From CAVQZC01 sp963718315 (GTDB lineage Bacteria; Actinomycetota; Thermoleophilia; Gaiellales; JAICJC01), in assembly GCA_963718315.1 (NCBI GenBank), contig CAVQZC010000009.1:1-26836 (forward strand): a stretch of 26,836 nucleotides of DNA. Direction: 5' to 3'. Position numbers and translations under genes: made by a program. This document shows positions 25,167-26,836 of the stretch, one piece after another; positions within the stretch are counted from its first letter, which is position 1; the number at the start of each line of letters is the position of its first letter. The notes below the pieces were generated by a model that did not search any database, was not told where the DNA came from, and saw only the letters and a program-made list of their open reading frames with translations.

Positions 25167-26382
25167 GTGCGACGCCTCGTCCTGCTCGCCGTGCTTCTGG
25201 CCGCGCTGGGCGTGTGGCTGACGCGCTGGGACCTGCCTCCGGCGCCCCCGTCGATCCCCGCCCGAGACGTGTTCACGGCGGCGCAGATCGACAGTGCCCA
25301 GGCGTATCGCAACGCGGCGTACCTGCTCGCGGCGCTGGGGCTGCTGGTGCCCATCGCGGTCGCCTGGCTGCTGGCCTGGCGCGGGATCGCCACCCGCCGG
25401 CGCCTGGTCTGGTGCGTCGCGCTGGTCGCGGGGATCGTCGTGTTCGCCGACCTCCCGATCTCGCTGGTCGACCACATCCGCGCGCATAACGTCGGCCTCG
25501 ACGGTCGCAGCCCGGCCGGCTGGCTCTTGGACGAGGTGGAGGCCGGCTTGCTGGAGACGGTGGTCGTCACGGCGCTCTACCTGGGCGGCCGCTGGCGGCG
25601 CGGCCACCGGATCGGGGTTGCCCTGGCCGCGTGGGGGTGCTGGCGGTGGTGACCCTGCGGCTGCCCTGGTGGTCGACCCGATCACGCTGTCGACACACTC
25701 GATCGAATCGCCGCGGCTGCGGACGGTCGTGTCGCAGCTGGAGCGGAGGATGGGCGTGCACCCGGCATCGGTCACGATCGCCACCAGCTCCGGCACCGGG
25801 TCGGGCGAGAACGCGATGGCCGACGGCCTCGGCCACCTGAGCGGGTGACCATCGACTCGACCATCGCAGGCGCGTCGACGGCCGAGCTGCGGGCTCTGGT
25901 CGGGCACGAGTTCGGACACGTCAAGCGCAACCACTTGCTGAAGGGCGTGCTCTGGTTCGGGGTGATCGGCGTCCCCGCGATCCTGTTCGTGCTGTGGGCG
26001 GCGGAGCGCCTGTGCCGCCGCTACCCGGGAGCGCATCTGGGCACCCGCGCGGTGCGCCCAGGTGCTGGCCCTCGTGGTCACCGTGGCGGCGGCGCTCACC
26101 CCGGTTGAGAACCTGGTCTCGCGGCGGATCGAGGCGGAGGCGGACTGGGCCGGCCTGAAGGCGACCCGCGACCCCGCCGGCATGGCCGCCTTGCAGAAGC
26201 GGCTGACCCTGGCCAACCTGTCCAACCCCAGCCCGCCGCAGTGGGCGGTGTGGCTGCTGTTCGACCACCCGCCCGCGATGGAGCGGATCGCAGTCGCCCG
26301 CGCCTACAGGTCGTCGGCGTCCTCGGAGTCGAGCTCGTCGTCATCGCCGGCGCCGAACTCGGGCAGGTTCTTGATCCCCTGA
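25167..26382 (+). CDS. M48-family (Ste24/CAAX protease-like) membrane metallopeptidase (about four frame breaks)
   Basis: About 385-405 residues. The N-terminal membrane part begins RRLVLLAVLLAALGVWLTRW; further helices are YLLAALGLLVPIAVAWLLAW and CVALVAGIVVFADLPISLVD. The periplasm/cytosol-facing core, in shifting frames, has LVVDPITLSTHSIESPRLRT, ENAMADGLGHLSG and the zinc motif LRALVGHEFGHVKRNHLLKG (HExxH). After a break, ENLVSRRIEAEADWAGLKAT supplies the EADWAG third-ligand helix, and FDHPPAMERIAVARAYR the C-terminal HP..ERI block. Breaks lie near 25630, 25658, 25845 and 26055. The true end is unclear; the frame runs to 26382, overlapping the convergent DUF3467 gene by about 80 bases, and natural proteins stop near RAYR. 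Confidence 0.75.
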
Positions 26383-26635
26383 CGCGTCCGCCACTTGGAG
26401 TAGTTGTCCGACATGGCGTCGATCAGCTCCTTCATGAACCGGTCTGACAGGTTCACCCGTGCGACGACGACCCCCGGAACCTCGTCCTCCTCGACCTCGT
26501 GGTCGACCCGGGCGAAGGTGATCGTGGACTTGTAGTCGGAGTGGCTGACGTTTGCGAAGTTCGCGTACACACGCCCGCCATGATCTCGGGCGTGAAGTGG
26601 ATGTTCAGCTGGCGATCGCGCGGCTCCTCGTCCAT
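26304..26635 (-). CDS. DUF3467 domain protein (one frame break)
   Basis: About 110 residues. It opens MDEEPRDRQLNIHFTPEIMA; after a break near 26572 it continues GVYANFANVSHSDYKSTITF, then VVVARVNLSDRFMKELIDAM and a very acidic tail (GDDDELDSEDADDL). This LNIHFTPE....VYANF...SHS..E..L.F pattern is the DUF3467 signature; the function is unknown, though members occur across bacteria and archaea. The acidic tail suggests a protein- or metal-contact role, which is speculation. ATG 26635 lies 7 bases after a minus-strand TAGGGT hexamer with no good ribosome site. It diverges from argS. Confidence 0.8.
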
Positions 26636-26642
26636 ACCCGCC

Positions 26643-26648
26643 ACCCTA
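26643..26648 (-). promoter_or_regulatory. -10 hexamer TAGGGT for DUF3467 gene
   Basis: Minus-strand TAGGGT, 7 bases before ATG 26635. It lies in the 41-base region divergent from argS. Confidence 0.4.
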
Positions 26649-26664
26649 CCAGCGCGGCTCAAAG

Positions 26665-26670
26665 TACGAT
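26665..26670 (+). promoter_or_regulatory. -10 hexamer TACGAT for argS
   Basis: TACGAT ends 6 bases before ATG 26677; identical to the hexamers before uvrC and hemQ. Confidence 0.5.
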
Positions 26671-26676
26671 CCGGCG

Positions 26677-26836
26677 ATGAGTGGAGCGTGCTCGGCGAGC
26701 TGGCGGAACCGCTGGCGGATGCGGTCGGCGCCGCTTGGGCGGTGACGGCGCGCCGGTGCGACTCGAGCGGCCGGCCGACCCCTCCCACGGTGACTATGCG
26801 ACCGCCGTCGCTCTGACGCTGGCCAAGCCGCTGCGG
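26677..26836 (+). CDS. argS: Arginine-tRNA ligase, N-terminus (partial, frame-broken)
   Basis: The beginning of a class I arginyl-tRNA synthetase, cut by the window end. One frame reads VLGELAEPLADAVGAAW; after a break near 26738 the next reads APVRLERPADPSHGDYATAV then ALTLAKPLR. This is the family's N-terminal (Add1) domain signature P.DPSHGDYATNVA..LAK. Another break near 26685 is needed to reach the ATG at 26677, which is favoured by the TACGAT hexamer 6 bases before it; GTG 26688 is an alternative. The catalytic HIGH and KMSKS motifs lie outside the window. Confidence 0.75.

Overview
This is high-GC DNA with strong G/C preference at third codon positions. The gene content points to an actinobacterium, possibly of the class Thermoleophilia (inference): uvrC-yvcK-whiA followed by gap-pgk-tpi-gpmI, a HemQ-type chlorite-dismutase-family protein, a deazaflavin nitroreductase, and a glycine-rich secreted protein. 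No CRISPR array, insertion sequence, phage module or rRNA was seen. One tRNA gene, tRNA-Leu(CAG), is present.

Left part (1 to about 7,900): loosely packed accessory DNA. On the minus strand lie a broken heavy-metal P-type ATPase cut by the window edge, a 52-residue membrane protein and an F420-type nitroreductase. DUF4389 stands alone on the plus strand. Then come a universal stress protein, remnants of an M15 peptidase, two copies of a small actinobacterial-type hypothetical (one intact in outline, one decayed), a truncated GNAT, a secreted phosphodiester glycosidase and a secreted glycine-rich protein. Several stretches of 300-650 bases hold no recognisable gene.

Middle part (about 7,900 to 15,200): the tRNA; a peroxiredoxin/CoA-transferase pair; two small membrane proteins leading into a RidA-family protein; OsmC; HemQ; a coupled TadE-like / TadE-like / TadG-like-NlpC/P60 cassette; and a beta-carbonic anhydrase.

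Right part (15,300 to the end): a dense core region. uvrC, yvcK and whiA are followed by a 276-base gap with a 19-bp inverted repeat, then gapA, pgk, tpiA and gpmI joined by four-base overlaps. After these come an ECF sigma factor, a metallophosphoesterase, an M48 peptidase sharing a 21-bp divergent promoter with it, a DUF3467 protein and the beginning of argS.

Two themes cross the window. First, about thirty single-base frame breaks interrupt genes that should be intact (yvcK, tpiA, gpmI, argS and others), while uvrC, whiA, gapA, pgk, hemQ and osmC are clean. Uncorrected indels in the assembly are the simplest explanation. Gene coordinates below follow the reconstructed genes across these breaks, and break positions are estimates made by eye. 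Second, many genes have a TANNNT hexamer 6-8 bases before the start codon and no Shine-Dalgarno, which suggests leaderless transcripts. The most unusual gene set is the pilin-signal cassette whose third member carries a peptidoglycan-hydrolase domain and a hydrophobic tail.
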